64,000 nucleotides of DNA, from the NCBI GenBank assembly GCA_026122205.1, contig JANCYU010000011.1, positions 119,810 through 183,809 on the forward strand, given 5' to 3'. A model generated the notes under the pieces. It had not been told where the DNA came from. It ran no database searches and saw only the letters and a program-made list of their open reading frames with translations. Positions 30,665 through 40,365 of this stretch are shown in pieces. The position numbers and the translations under genes are program-made. Position 1 is the first letter of the stretch, and each line of letters opens with the position of its first letter. Source of the stretch: Galdieria yellowstonensis (lineage: Eukaryota; Rhodophyta; Bangiophyceae; Galdieriales; Galdieriaceae).

Positions 30665-31395
30665 ATGCAACTGCGCCAGAGTTACTTGTTTCTGTACAAC
30701 TTTGCTTGTGCGCTTGGTTGGTGTGTAACAAGTAAATACCAGACAAAATTATGTTTCTTACACTGTAAAACAGGACTTATGTTATCTCTCGCGTGGGAAA
30801 ACTAGCTTCGATAGGATACGGAGTGGAGAACACTTACTCCGTGATCAAACAGCCGCTTATCTTTTGGCAGTGTATTCAAGTGTTGGAAATTCTTCATGCA
30901 GCTTTGGGAATAGTCAAGAGTTCTGTCATTACTACGTTCGTTCAAGTCGCTTCAAGGATTATTATACTTTTGGCTATCGTTTATAGAGTTCCCGAAGTGC
31001 AGGGTTCTATCTTTTTCACAACTTTAGTAGTGGCGTGGTCCCTAGCGGAAATTCCGAGGTATCTACACTATGCACTCTCCTTAACTGGCGGCCGCACTAC
31101 TGTTGCTACATGGTTACGGTAACAATCGTTTCTTCCATCGTATATAACTTGTAGCTAACATTTGCCAAAAAGTTATTCAGGTTTTTTGATCCTGTATCCT
31201 CTAGGGGCTGGTAGTGAAATGATGCTTCTATACAAAGCCATGCCTTATATAAGAGAGAGGGGCCTTTGGTCTTTGACGTTACCGAACAAACTAAATTTTG
31301 CCTTTGACTTTTACAAAGTTTGCTGGGTTTTATTGCTTCTGTATCTTCCAGTAAGTTGGTTGTTTTTTGCGCATAAACAGAGTGTAAACTTTTGA
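30665..31395 (+). CDS. Very-long-chain 3-hydroxyacyl-CoA dehydratase (PHS1/PTPLA/HACD)
   Basis: Three exons: 30665-30720, 30774-31118 and 31173-31395 (207 aa), with introns of 53 and 54 bp. This ER enzyme performs the third step of very-long-chain fatty-acid elongation. It is almost entirely membrane helices. Family blocks: LFLYNFACALGW-TYVISRV across intron 1, LIFWQCIQVLEILHAALGIV, VVAWSLAEIPRYLHYAL, and the catalytic Tyr-Glu region RYSGFLILYPLGAGSEMML across intron 2. Both junctions become conserved motifs only after splicing, which supports the weak donors GTGTGT and GTAACA. Confidence 0.93.
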
Positions 31396-31521
31396 AAGGG
31401 CTTGCCTTTCATGTACATACACATGCTCCGTCAAAGGAAAAAGTATTTAAGTAACCGACAAAAGCGAAGAGTTGATTGAGAAAAGAAATTGATAAATAAA
31501 TTTTGTGCAAGTAATGTCGAT

Positions 31522-33084
31522 ATGTTGGCAGCTTTGATTTTTTGGGTTGGTTGTGGTCTTGTTGCTCGAACGTTTTGGCACCGTTCTTTGTATGTTGTTC
31601 TCATCATATGTGCAATACACGTTGCCATATTTTATTTTTTTAAGAAGAAGGCAGCTTCGAGGTAATCAAATTCATTTGAGATTCCTGACAGCCGCTTATC
31701 GATATCTTTTTCAAGTGAGAGAAAGGTGGCTGCTGTAGTTGTCCTAGGTGATGTCGAACGCAGTCCTCGCATCGTTAATCAAGCAATCTGTCTGGCTCGT
31801 TGTGGCTGGCGTGTCGAGCTTTTTGGCTTCGTAGACCGCAAGGAAAGAACTTCCTCGGCTCTTAGCGAACAAATTTCCATAATATCTTTGCAGGCTTTCT
31901 TCCGTACCCTAAAATATTCAAAATTGCTTTATGCAGCCACAGCTTTTCTGGTTGCTGTTGAAAGGTTTATGCTCCTTCTATATCACCTTTGTTTTTTCCA
32001 AAAGCCCTACTACGCGTTGATATTGGTTCAAAACCCACCAAGCATACCAACACTAGCAGTTGCGTGGTTTGCATCCTATTTTATTCATAGAGCAGCATTT
32101 GTTATTGATTGGCATAATTTTGGATATACGATGATGGAGGTTTCTCATGCTCCACGCACCCTCGTAAGTATTGCCAGGGCATACGAAAAGTATTTCGGAG
32201 AGTTGGCCACTGCGAATTTTTGCGTATGTGCAGCTGCTCAAAACTTTTTACAAAAGCATTGGAAGATATCGAGTGTCTTATTATACGATTGTCCAACCGA
32301 ACGTTTTAGAAATTTTCCTAGAGATGCTTCTAAAGCGTTGTTGAAAGAATTGTATGTGTCGACGTTAGACAAACTCCATTTGCCCTTTAGACCATTCGAA
32401 AAGAATGGAAGACGATCTGCTCCTAGTAATCTTCCTTTGGTAGCCATTTCTTCCACGAGTTGGACACCTGATGAGAATATGCATTTATTATTAGATGTTT
32501 GTATTGAGTTGGATCGTCGATGTGCTTTAAAGTACTCTGGTGGTGATGTTTCTTCTTCGATGTCTGTGACGGAAGCTAAACCAGAGTTATATATTATAAT
32601 AACTGGAAAAGGCCCGCAAAGAGCTTCATTTGAGGAACGTCTCATGAAACTGAAGTTGAGATATATTGTACTGGATACTTTTTGGCTTCGTTGGGAAGAG
32701 TATGTTCAACTATTAAAGACCGCTGACTTTGGCATATCATTGCACTTTTCATCTTCTGGTATTGATCTTCCTATGAAAGTAAGGAACTGTTGCGTATGTC
32801 TATATCTTGTTCTTTGAAAATTCTAGGTCGTTGATATGTTTGCTTGTGGCTTACCCGTCTTGTCCTATCGCTATGGATGTATCGATGAATTAATACATCA
32901 AGGACAGAATGGATTACTTTTTGAAACTTCTGATGAGTTGTGTGACATTTTAGAGTATTTGTTAAGTGTGGAAGGACTTCAGTTATTATCTAATATGCGT
33001 GAGTATTTGAAGGCTAATCCGATGCCAACCTGGGAAGATGAGTGGCAGCACAATGCGAAACCAGTATTGGAAAGTATCACCTGA
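31522..33084 (+). CDS. ALG1: ALG1 beta-1,4-mannosyltransferase
   Basis: Three ex­ons: 31522-31661, 31722-32778 and 32827-33084 (484 aa), with introns of 60 and 48 bp. ALG1 adds the first mannose to dolichol-PP-GlcNAc2 on the cytosolic ER face. Exon 1 gives a hydrophobic N-terminal anchor (MLAALIFWVGCGLVARTF), spliced to VAAVVVLGDVERSPR. Other family blocks are LVQNPPSIPTLAVAW, FVIDWHNFGYTMM, and the nucleotide-sugar site LPMK-VVDMFACGLPVLSY spanning intron 2, followed by the Glu of CIDELI. The start is inferred, since the main frame has no ATG of its own. It follows the dehydratase by 126 bp on the same strand; both act at the ER. Confidence 0.92.
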
Positions 33085-33319
33085 TAGTGTTTTCTTAGAC
33101 GTTTCCTTTGAAATATTCAAGTAGTTATTTCATAGAAGGACAACTCCACGAGATGAAATAAATGTACAAATGTATTGTTATTTGAAGAATGTATCAAGTT
33201 GCGATGTACGGTTGGTTGTGAATCCGATAGAGGTTGGAGACCTTTCCTGAACCTTGTCACAGTATATTTATTTATATATTGGAATTTATTTATACAGTAC
33301 GACGTTTGTTCCTTGTCAT

Positions 33320-34660
33320 ATGTCGTTGGAAGATTTTGTGGAAAACTGCAACGTTTTATTGCAACAGCGACGTGGAAAGGAACTGTCCAACTATTTATCG
33401 ATCCATAATTTTGCGTTGAAACAAGTTTCATCAAAGTGGAACCAAAACTTGTCCTTGAAAGGAATATTACCTAGTGGTTATGACGAGTTTATTCTGCAGA
33501 TTATTGCTGCTTCACACTTTGAACAACAGATAGAAAACTGTTTTTCCCATCTTGCTGAAGCTTTACGAATACTTTGTACTTTTCTAAGAGAAGAGAAATC
33601 CTGGATTGTCCCAGTGTTATTAAGACTATCAAAGGAGCTTCGACAGGTTGCTGAAAAGGTACAAAGTGTTCGATTGCTTCTTTGCTGTTTGTTTACCTCG
33701 TTCATACTTTAGGCTGATTCATTGGAGCAGAAAGAATTTGGTTCGAAAAGATTGGAAGAAACCGAGTCACTTTTGAAGCGAGCGTACTCTTTGGTGGTAA
33801 ATGATCGTTTGCCGGCAGAAGATTCCAAAAAGTTGGCTTCACTAGAGTTGGTGAATCAGTTATTCCGCATTTATTTCAAACTGAACACCGTCCACCTTTG
33901 TCGAAGTTTAATCAGACAGGTAGAAGGACCGAGTAAGTACAGAGTTCATATTGATCCTCGAGAACTTCTTATTATACATCCGCTAGGTTTTCCTTCATTT
34001 GAACAGTTTCCTATTAGTCATCAAGTTACTTTTTGTTTCTTCGCAGGTAGACTTCGTCTGTTCGATGATGACTTTAAGGCTACGGAGCAACATCTTGGCT
34101 TTGCGTTTCGACATTGTCCACAGAAATATTGGAAGAGTCGTCGACAGATATTGATATATTTAATACCTGCTAGGATAGTCTTAGGAAAGCTGCCTTCCAC
34201 TCGATTGATTCATAAATATCAGTTGAGTCAGTATTATGAAAGACTAGTGTACTGTATTCGTATAGGAAATGTGGCTGGAGTAGAAGCTTCCTTGAAGCAG
34301 TGGGAGGAATTCTTTATACGTCGAGGAGTCTACTTTGTTTTAGAACATTTGAAGTTGATTACTTTGAGGGTTTTCTTCAAACGTATATATCAACTCTTAG
34401 GTTCTACGAGGTTGAAATTGCCTGATTTATTGTGTGCATTGAAAGTCGCAGGATATGAAATGGATATCGATGAGCTTGAATGTTGCTTGGCTAACCTCAT
34501 ATATCAAGGATACATCAAGTAGGAAGACATATGCATATCGCATACAACATACAACTCAACTAATGTTTTTAGGGGCTATATTGCTCATCAAAGACATATA
34601 CTGGTCGTTAGTAAAGTGGATCCGTTTCCACGTTTGAAGAATGTGGTTGGCGCCATGTGA
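33320..34660 (+). CDS. PCI-domain protein PCID2/THP1 (TREX-2)
   Basis: Three exons: 33320-33658, 33713-34518 and 34573-34660 (410 aa), with 54-bp introns. PCID2/Thp1 partners Sac3/GANP in the nuclear TREX-2 mRNA-export complex. The PCI and winged-helix part is distinctive: FCFFAGRLRLFDDDFKATEQ, then HLGFAFRHCPQKYWKSRRQI, LIYLIPARIVLGKLP, and YQLSQYYERLVYCIRIGNVA. The end is IYQGYIK-GYIAHQRHILVVSK across the last intron, then VDPFPRL. N-terminal 100 residues are helical and less conserved. Confidence 0.9.
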
Positions 34661-34753
34661 GAGAGAAACTTGCTATTGTTTATGGGTTGGGGGAAAAGGC
34701 TGTTTTGAAAGACTTGTGTCAGGTGCCAAGTTATCGTCCCATGTAGTTTGGGA

Positions 34754-36721
34754 ATGAAAGTATCGACGTTGTGTACTCTTGTATTTGTTGTTGTATTCTT
34801 CAAGTTGCTCACTTTTCCAAGTATTGTGGAACGAATATGTGTTGGGACGAAGAGAGACTTGCTTCAGTTGCAACGAGCTTTGATAAGAGTGCAGACAATG
34901 AAGACTCCAAAGAAACCAATATGGACAAGAAAATATCAGACTCCACTTAAAATAGGTCAAGGATGGTATGGTTGGCCTCCTCGTTGTATCAAGTTGGAGA
35001 ATCTGGAATCTACAAGTATTCAGCTACGTATACATATGCCACAAGAAAAGGTTGGTCTCGTCTGTGATATTTATGAGGAAGAACAAGGGTTTCTGGAAAA
35101 GAAGTTTGTCAGTCGTTCTCAAGAAAACGGTACTTTAGAGAGTATTTCTCGGAGCGGCTCTTCTAGAGAATCGTCAGTACAGTTTCTGTTACAACCGCAA
35201 CGCAACTACAAGGTTACTGTTCAGGGTATATCCACTTCACATATGTGTAGTGTAGTTTTTTCGACTCCTGGGGATGAGAACAACTGGATAAACGATCATA
35301 CTTTTCAAGTTTTTGGCACTCCTTTGTTGCGTCATTGGTTGGGCTTATCATCCACAAGAACACTGCGGTATTGGATTCCTCTTTATTCAGGTGGTTATAG
35401 TGTTGAATGTTCTTCAAGTATTCAGCGTTGTAGCCTCATATTGGGAGGAGATTGGGATACTTTATCTGGTGAAAAATCAGCCTTTTTCGGTGTTTTGCAA
35501 CCCATTTGGATACCTAACAATTCTATATCAAATTCGCAGCCTTTACATATCGAAATGAATATTCAAAGTCTGTCTGATGAGTTTTCTCCAAGTTGTATCA
35601 TAGTTATTTATGGGACAAGTTCTCAGATACGGCAACATTCATTTGTATGGAAGCACATTTGTCAAGAATACTTTGGAAAGCTTACGTTTCGAGTGAATAT
35701 AAACAAAATGGATAGATTTTTATATTTGGCATTGGTGAAGAATGCTTCCTCCTCGGATGCCATAAAGATTACCGACATAAGTGTACGACCAGATATTGCA
35801 CCATCGCCCTCAAAAGTGGAAGAAAATACAAGTAAAGAGTCTCTTTCTATGAATTTGGATGCAGAAAGGATATTTGTCGTTGCTCGCTGGAGGAAACCCC
35901 AAAGCACTGAGCTAACAATAGCCATACCTTTGTCGATGCACAGAATATTCACTTTGAAGGAATTATTAAAGTTTTACGCAACAGGACCCGTTGTTGCTGT
36001 TATTGCTATCCGTAGTGAACTGGAAAAGAATGAATTACTGGAACATCTATCTCGAATTCCTAGTTATATGAGAATGAATGTGGAGTTTGTGGTTGTTCTC
36101 ATTTCTCCCTGGAAAAGTGACAGATTTCCTATTAATCGACTTCGGAACATCGCTTTGAATTATACAACAACTGACTTTGTTTGCGTCTTGGATGTGGACA
36201 CATTTCCTATTTCTTCTTCTTTTACAATATTTCGGCAAATCATTGAAAAGGAACCAGAACTGCTGCCATTGAATAGGAAACGATGCCTCGTGGTAGCCAA
36301 CTGGATTGCAGCCGATTCTGAACATTCAGTACGTCCGAGTATTCATGACTTGCGAGCCAAATACCTGAAAACCTGGTTTCCGTATTGTAAGGCTTCTCAA
36401 AGCCCAGTATCTTTTCGACGTTGGTTGTATGACAACCACTCGTTTTTTGTACCTTTTCAACCCAACTTTGAGCCTTATTGTATTATGAGGACTCGGGATT
36501 TTATTTCATTCGATGAGCGCTTTCAAGGTTATGGTTTCAATAAGGTATCGTGGGCTGTGGAAGCAACTTTAGAAGAGGTGGAGTTTCTAGTCGATAACCG
36601 TTTCTTTGTGTTACACAAGGATCATCCTACTCAAAATGCGGAAAATTCCTTTCAATATTGGCTGAATTGGATAACATATTATACTTTTGTAAATGAAAAG
36701 TTATTTGAAACGATTGAATAA
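34754..36721 (+). CDS. GT49 family glycosyltransferase, LARGE/B4GAT1-like
   Basis: Intronless, 655 aa. A short N-terminus plus hydrophobic stretch (LCTLVFVVVFFKLL) marks a type II Golgi protein. About 380 residues of unassigned, probably lumenal, sequence follow. The C-terminal third is a GT49 domain: FPINRLRNIALNYTTTDFVC, then VLDVDTFP (the DxD-type metal site), NFEPYCIMRTRDFISFDERF and QGYGFNKVSWAVE. In animals LARGE and B4GAT1 build the xylose-glucuronate glycan on dystroglycan; algal substrates are unknown. The frame opens with TTG two codons earlier; the ATG is used. Confidence 0.85.
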   Translation: MKVSTLCTLVFVVVFFKLLTFPSIVERICVGTKRDLLQLQRALIRVQTMKTPKKPIWTRKYQTPLKIGQGWYGWPPRCIKLENLESTSIQLRIHMPQEKVGLVCDIYEEEQGFLEKKFVSRSQENGTLESISRSGSSRESSVQFLLQPQRNYKVTVQGISTSHMCSVVFSTPGDENNWINDHTFQVFGTPLLRHWLGLSSTRTLRYWIPLYSGGYSVECSSSIQRCSLILGGDWDTLSGEKSAFFGVLQPIWIPNNSISNSQPLHIEMNIQSLSDEFSPSCIIVIYGTSSQIRQHSFVWKHICQEYFGKLTFRVNINKMDRFLYLALVKNASSSDAIKITDISVRPDIAPSPSKVEENTSKESLSMNLDAERIFVVARWRKPQSTELTIAIPLSMHRIFTLKELLKFYATGPVVAVIAIRSELEKNELLEHLSRIPSYMRMNVEFVVVLISPWKSDRFPINRLRNIALNYTTTDFVCVLDVDTFPISSSFTIFRQIIEKEPELLPLNRKRCLVVANWIAADSEHSVRPSIHDLRAKYLKTWFPYCKASQSPVSFRRWLYDNHSFFVPFQPNFEPYCIMRTRDFISFDERFQGYGFNKVSWAVEATLEEVEFLVDNRFFVLHKDHPTQNAENSFQYWLNWITYYTFVNEKLFETIE

Positions 36722-36731
36722 TAAATACAGC

Positions 36732-37085
36732 TTAACGGAGTCGCCTTTTCACAACCTTCTCCAGTTTGAAAGGTTCATCAAAACTTGTCTCTGGCCAACG
36801 CAACCGAACACACTCCATAATTTTGGTTGCTTCTCCTTTAATTTTTTGTTCTATACCAGGATAATGCATTCTTTCATCGAACAACTGAAGGAAATACACA
36901 AAACGACACCAAGAACAGTGTCAATAAAGCACTGTTTCACTACATCCAATACAAACCTTGTATAAACGTCGCACCTTTTCCCGAACTTTAACCCCCTTTT
37001 TCTGGTTTGGAACAAGTCTAGATAAATGCTTCAATTCTTCCAACTGTCGAACAACACTCAACCAGGAAGATCCGCTACACGTCAT
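36732..37085 (-). CDS. Small basic helical protein of unknown function
   Basis: Two exons: 37085-36957 and 36884-36732 (93 aa), with a 72-bp intron (GTTTGT donor). Splicing joins VREKVRRLYK to LFDERMHYPGIEQKI, a continuous amphipathic basic helix, then IMECVRLRWPET. The RRLYK run and size recall mitochondrial LYR-type assembly factors, but the LYR triad itself is absent and I do not assign it. It could start at ATG 37133 or 37157, which would overlap the divergent PP1-inhibitor gene; 37085 avoids that. Its stop is 10 bp from the GT49 stop. Confidence 0.55.
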
Positions 37086-37090
37086 TATGG

Positions 37091-37103
37091 TTTTTGGCGC
37101 CAC
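37091..37103. promoter_or_regulatory. E2F-like TTTTTGGCGCC site in a bidirectional promoter
   Basis: Lies in the 59-bp gap between the divergent starts of the small basic protein (37085) and PP1 inhibitor-3 (37145). TTTGGCGC fits the E2F/DP consensus TTTSSCGC; function is inferred. Confidence 0.35.
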
Positions 37104-37144
37104 ACTTCTTCCAACAAATTGAGAGTTTTGCATTCTTGAGGATA

Positions 37145-37465
37145 ATGAGGAGAGCATCTTGTAGCAGCTCTACACAAACCATTACAGAAACTTCAAGGGT
37201 TCTCAAGTTAGACCTTACCAAGAAACCTAAAAAGAAAGTTCGTTGGACTCCAGATACTCATGACAATGAAAGAGAAAACCGCCGAAAGTCTAAAATATGC
37301 TGTATATTCCATAAGCGTCGAAGCCCCGACGACTCTTCGTCTAGTAGTGACTCGAGTAGTTGTAGCGATGTGGAACAAGACAACAATAATAATTCGTTAC
37401 CGGAAGATAATTGGGCTCTTATGGACAAGGAAAACCAACAAAGCTTCCTATCCGAAGCCGATTAG
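37145..37465 (+). CDS. Protein phosphatase 1 inhibitor-3 / YPI1 homologue
   Basis: Intronless, 106 aa. The conserved inhibitor-3 block is complete: KKKVRWTPDTHDNERENRRK, with the PP1-docking RVxF-type motif KVRW, then SKICCIFHKRRSPDDSSS, including the paired Cys of the family (SKCCCIY in mammals). The tail is acidic and Ser/Asn-rich. PPP1R11/YPI1 binds the PP1 catalytic subunit in the nucleus and controls mitotic and glucose signalling. The ATG at 37145 is the first in frame; upstream there is only TTG. It converges with the cyclophilin gene, with 6 bp between stops. Confidence 0.92.
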   Translation: MRRASCSSSTQTITETSRVLKLDLTKKPKKKVRWTPDTHDNERENRRKSKICCIFHKRRSPDDSSSSSDSSSCSDVEQDNNNNSLPEDNWALMDKENQQSFLSEAD

Positions 37466-37471
37466 GGTTTA

Positions 37472-38178
37472 TTACAACTCCACGTGAAAAGGTTCTTCAA
37501 CTGTTAATATTCCACTGTCGACGATAACAACGTCTTGCAGAGGCATATCTCGACTATTGGTTTCCAACTGTTCGATTTCTTTTACGACTTCCATGCCTTC
37601 AAGTACTTGACCGAACACAACATGTCTTCCATCCAGCCAGGGTGTGGCTACGGTGGTTATAAAAAACTGAGAGCCGTTTGTATTCCTTCATAGTTTCGGT
37701 CTTAGACGAAAACACTAGATAAAGCGCTTTGAATAAATACCTTCCCGCATTAGCCATCGAGACACGTCCTGGAACGGAATGTTTTATTTTAAAGTTCTCA
37801 TCTTCGAATCGCTCGCCATAGATACTCTTTCCGCCTGTGCCATCTCCCTTTGTAAAGTCACCTCCTTGGATCATAAAGTTTTTAATCACTCGGTGAAATT
37901 TACTTCCTTTGTAACCAAATCCGTGTTCATGGGTTGCAAGCTGTTTAAAGTTTTCTACTGTTTTGGGTGTTGTATTGCCGAATAAGCCTATGACAATCCT
38001 TCCCAAAGGTTTGTCACCGACTTGAATATCCAAATATACCTTTCGAGACGTTGTTTCTTGTTCTATTACATACAAATGTAGTGTTACCTACTCTATCTGT
38101 TATTTTGGGACTCTTTCCAGCTTCGACTAGTGCAAAAGTTACAAAAATAACGAGAATAAGAAATGTTCGTGTCGTCAT
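37472..38178 (-). CDS. Secretory-pathway cyclophilin (peptidyl-prolyl isomerase)
   Basis: Three exons: 38178-38092, 38039-37741 and 37685-37472 (199 aa), with introns of 52 and 55 bp. The N-terminus is a signal peptide (TFLILVIFVTFALVEAG), as in cyclophilin B, and splices to VYLDIQVGDKPLGRIVIGL. Active-site blocks are intact: GSKFHRVIKNFMIQGGDFT with the catalytic Arg, and NTNGSQFFITTV with the binding Gln-Phe-Phe, followed by TPWLDGRHVVFGQV. The usual GPNTNG reads GRNTNG because the intron splits that codon. No HDEL-type tail: it ends FHVEL. Its ATG overlaps the stop of the upstream gene as ATGA. Confidence 0.92.
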
Positions 38179-40265
38179 CCGACTGGCTCCGTCAAAATCT
38201 TTTTCAACAAACGCCACTCCTGTTCGGCACTCATTTCTATAAAAGATAAAGGCTGATTGCATAAAATACAAACGTAGCGTTCTGAAAGCCATTCCATGTT
38301 TGAAGGAAAGAACATTGCGCCTGACTTGCAACTTGGACAAGTCATACTATTGTTGCTTGTTACAATAGGTAACAATGATAACATACATCTACGAAAGATA
38401 TGACCATTATGGCAAGAAGAAACTAGAGGAGTAGTCCTAGAACAAGGCAAGAGATTCCTTTCCTTGCAGACAGGACAAAACTCCAGAGTCTCAAGGTCAG
38501 TATCTGCTAGAGAACCAAAGTGTTTCCACTGTTCAGAAAAATACTGCGGTTGCCATCTTTGAAGATATCTGAGCATTGCTTCCACGGCTCCTTGTTCGAT
38601 GCTGGATATGGAAGGAATGTCCCGTTTTGCTTTACGTTTTGCGCTCTTTGACTGCGAAAAAATCTTCTTATCAAGTTGTTTGAAAGATGTACATATATGC
38701 TCCGTTATTAGTTCTGATTGTTCCTCGCTTAAGGGTTCGCTCCAACTTTGCGTAAAATATTTGAAAGCCAAATATTTCCAACAAAAAAGGATTCTTCGAT
38801 GTACAATGGATTCATGAGACTCCGTACTAATGCGCTCGACAAAACGTTCGATACGATTTTGGTCCTTTCTTGCTTGCCAAATCCGAAAGTTTACCAATTC
38901 CACATCCCAAGTAATAAAAGGCCGCATGTTGTTCGTTTCTTTCTGTACAGCCAAGTCATCTAAAGCGTATTTCCAGGCTTCTGCATAATTTCTCTCATAA
39001 AGTTCACCTTCCACAGGACAATACAAAAGCACAGATGAATGTGGCTTAGCTCCAGTTAGTCTTTCATCTGTTTCCAGTCGAATATTTCCCAATACTGCTA
39101 AGCAAATTCCATTCGGAGAGAATGCTAAACCATGAATAGAGAAACTGGAATCCTCATTTCTTATGACCGTGATAAGTTCTAACCTTTCTGTCCATAATTT
39201 CACACTTCCGTCAAGAGAGGCTGAAGCAAAATGTCCCCAACGATTGCAACAAATACAACTAATAAAACCACTATGGGCATCTTGAATAATAGCAATCTGT
39301 TCAAACTTGATTCGTTGGTCCTCAAGAAATTCAAATTGGACAGAACACAAACTATTACCGCCAGAAATCAACAGAATCCAAGTATTACTAGTCAAATGAA
39401 ACCAACACTGTTCGATAATAATGCTATGAATATCGCTACAGAATTGAGCTACTTTCAAACAATGTCCTTGGGACAACTGATAGACGGAAACTAGTCCATT
39501 TCCTTCTCCTAAGCTTATGATTCTGCCACTTGAATGGTTAAATAACTGACAGGATCCAACGCATGCACTTGTTAACTGCTGAAGAAAATGAGCTTCCAAA
39601 AATGGTGAATCGTTATCATTCATGTGTAAGCGCCAAAGTTCGGCTCCTCCAGTTCCACAGAAGCAGAATAGTAAACTCTCTTCTTTCGTTTCAAATGAAT
39701 CACCGATGAAACGGATATCAGCTAAAATACCGACGTGAATATCAAGATGGCATTCATTTCTCCAAGGACTACCACTTGAAGTATCTAAAATGAGAGAACC
39801 CTTGTTTTCCTTTCTTACAAAGACATATGCCTCATTCTGGCTGGTTCCTGATACAACCGCACCGATACAGTGTCGTAACCAACCATCCAGACCAAGCGAA
39901 CGAAGCGGTATTCCTTTTACAACCAAAAAGTCTTCTTCTTTCTTTCCAACTCCAAGAGAAATCAACTCTCCATAACCTAAATACTTCTTTTCTGCTTCCA
40001 AGTCACTCAAATCATCGTCACCTTCTAAGCGAGCCACAATGCGTTGAAAGACAAAGTTGTCACGTTCCTCTGTTTGTAGTTTTATTGGCAAGTTCAAGTC
40101 TTCTTCTTCAACGTCAAAACTAGCCAAATTCAATGCACATAGTGCTTTTTGGAATCCTATAAACAAATAGTTGTCTTCGTTCCAGTCCAAACACTTCAAA
40201 TTTCTTGAAGACATTTGAAATGGTTTTTCTAATATCGGTATCCACTTGAAGCAACTGTCCTCCAT
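38175..40265 (-). CDS. WD-repeat plus zinc-finger protein, TFIIIC90-like
   Basis: Intronless, 696 aa. The N-terminal two thirds read as a beta-propeller (HFASASLDGSVKLWTERLEL, IHGLAFSPNGICLAVLGNI). The C-terminal 90 residues are Cys-rich: CPVCKERNLLPC, CHNGHIFRRCMLSLLP, CPSCKSGAMFF, and CILCNQPLSF. Order and spacing resemble the TFIIIC90 (GTF3C4) zinc-finger region, where a C-x2-GH-x3-RC block is typical. TFIIIC recruits TFIIIB to tRNA genes. The assignment is tentative; other WD/zinc-ribbon proteins could look alike. Its stop TGA shares two bases with the cyclophilin start codon. Confidence 0.5.
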   Translation of the reverse strand: MEDSCFKWIPILEKPFQMSSRNLKCLDWNEDNYLFIGFQKALCALNLASFDVEEEDLNLPIKLQTEERDNFVFQRIVARLEGDDDLSDLEAEKKYLGYGELISLGVGKKEEDFLVVKGIPLRSLGLDGWLRHCIGAVVSGTSQNEAYVFVRKENKGSLILDTSSGSPWRNECHLDIHVGILADIRFIGDSFETKEESLLFCFCGTGGAELWRLHMNDNDSPFLEAHFLQQLTSACVGSCQLFNHSSGRIISLGEGNGLVSVYQLSQGHCLKVAQFCSDIHSIIIEQCWFHLTSNTWILLISGGNSLCSVQFEFLEDQRIKFEQIAIIQDAHSGFISCICCNRWGHFASASLDGSVKLWTERLELITVIRNEDSSFSIHGLAFSPNGICLAVLGNIRLETDERLTGAKPHSSVLLYCPVEGELYERNYAEAWKYALDDLAVQKETNNMRPFITWDVELVNFRIWQARKDQNRIERFVERISTESHESIVHRRILFCWKYLAFKYFTQSWSEPLSEEQSELITEHICTSFKQLDKKIFSQSKSAKRKAKRDIPSISSIEQGAVEAMLRYLQRWQPQYFSEQWKHFGSLADTDLETLEFCPVCKERNLLPCSRTTPLVSSCHNGHIFRRCMLSLLPIVTSNNSMTCPSCKSGAMFFPSNMEWLSERYVCILCNQPLSFIEMSAEQEWRLLKKILTEPVG

Positions 40266-40365
40266 GACCTTTAAAGAACGTTTATTAAATAATTAACAAT
40301 TGTATGCAGTTGTTATTATCCCGCAAAAAAACAACTCTCACTCTCACAGAGACTCTGTCTGGTTC

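Noticed and set aside
38051..38091. 25-bp or 31-bp mini-intron in the cyclophilin
   Set aside because: The 52-bp intron 38040-38091 fits the genome's intron size and gives the conserved VYLDIQVGD start.
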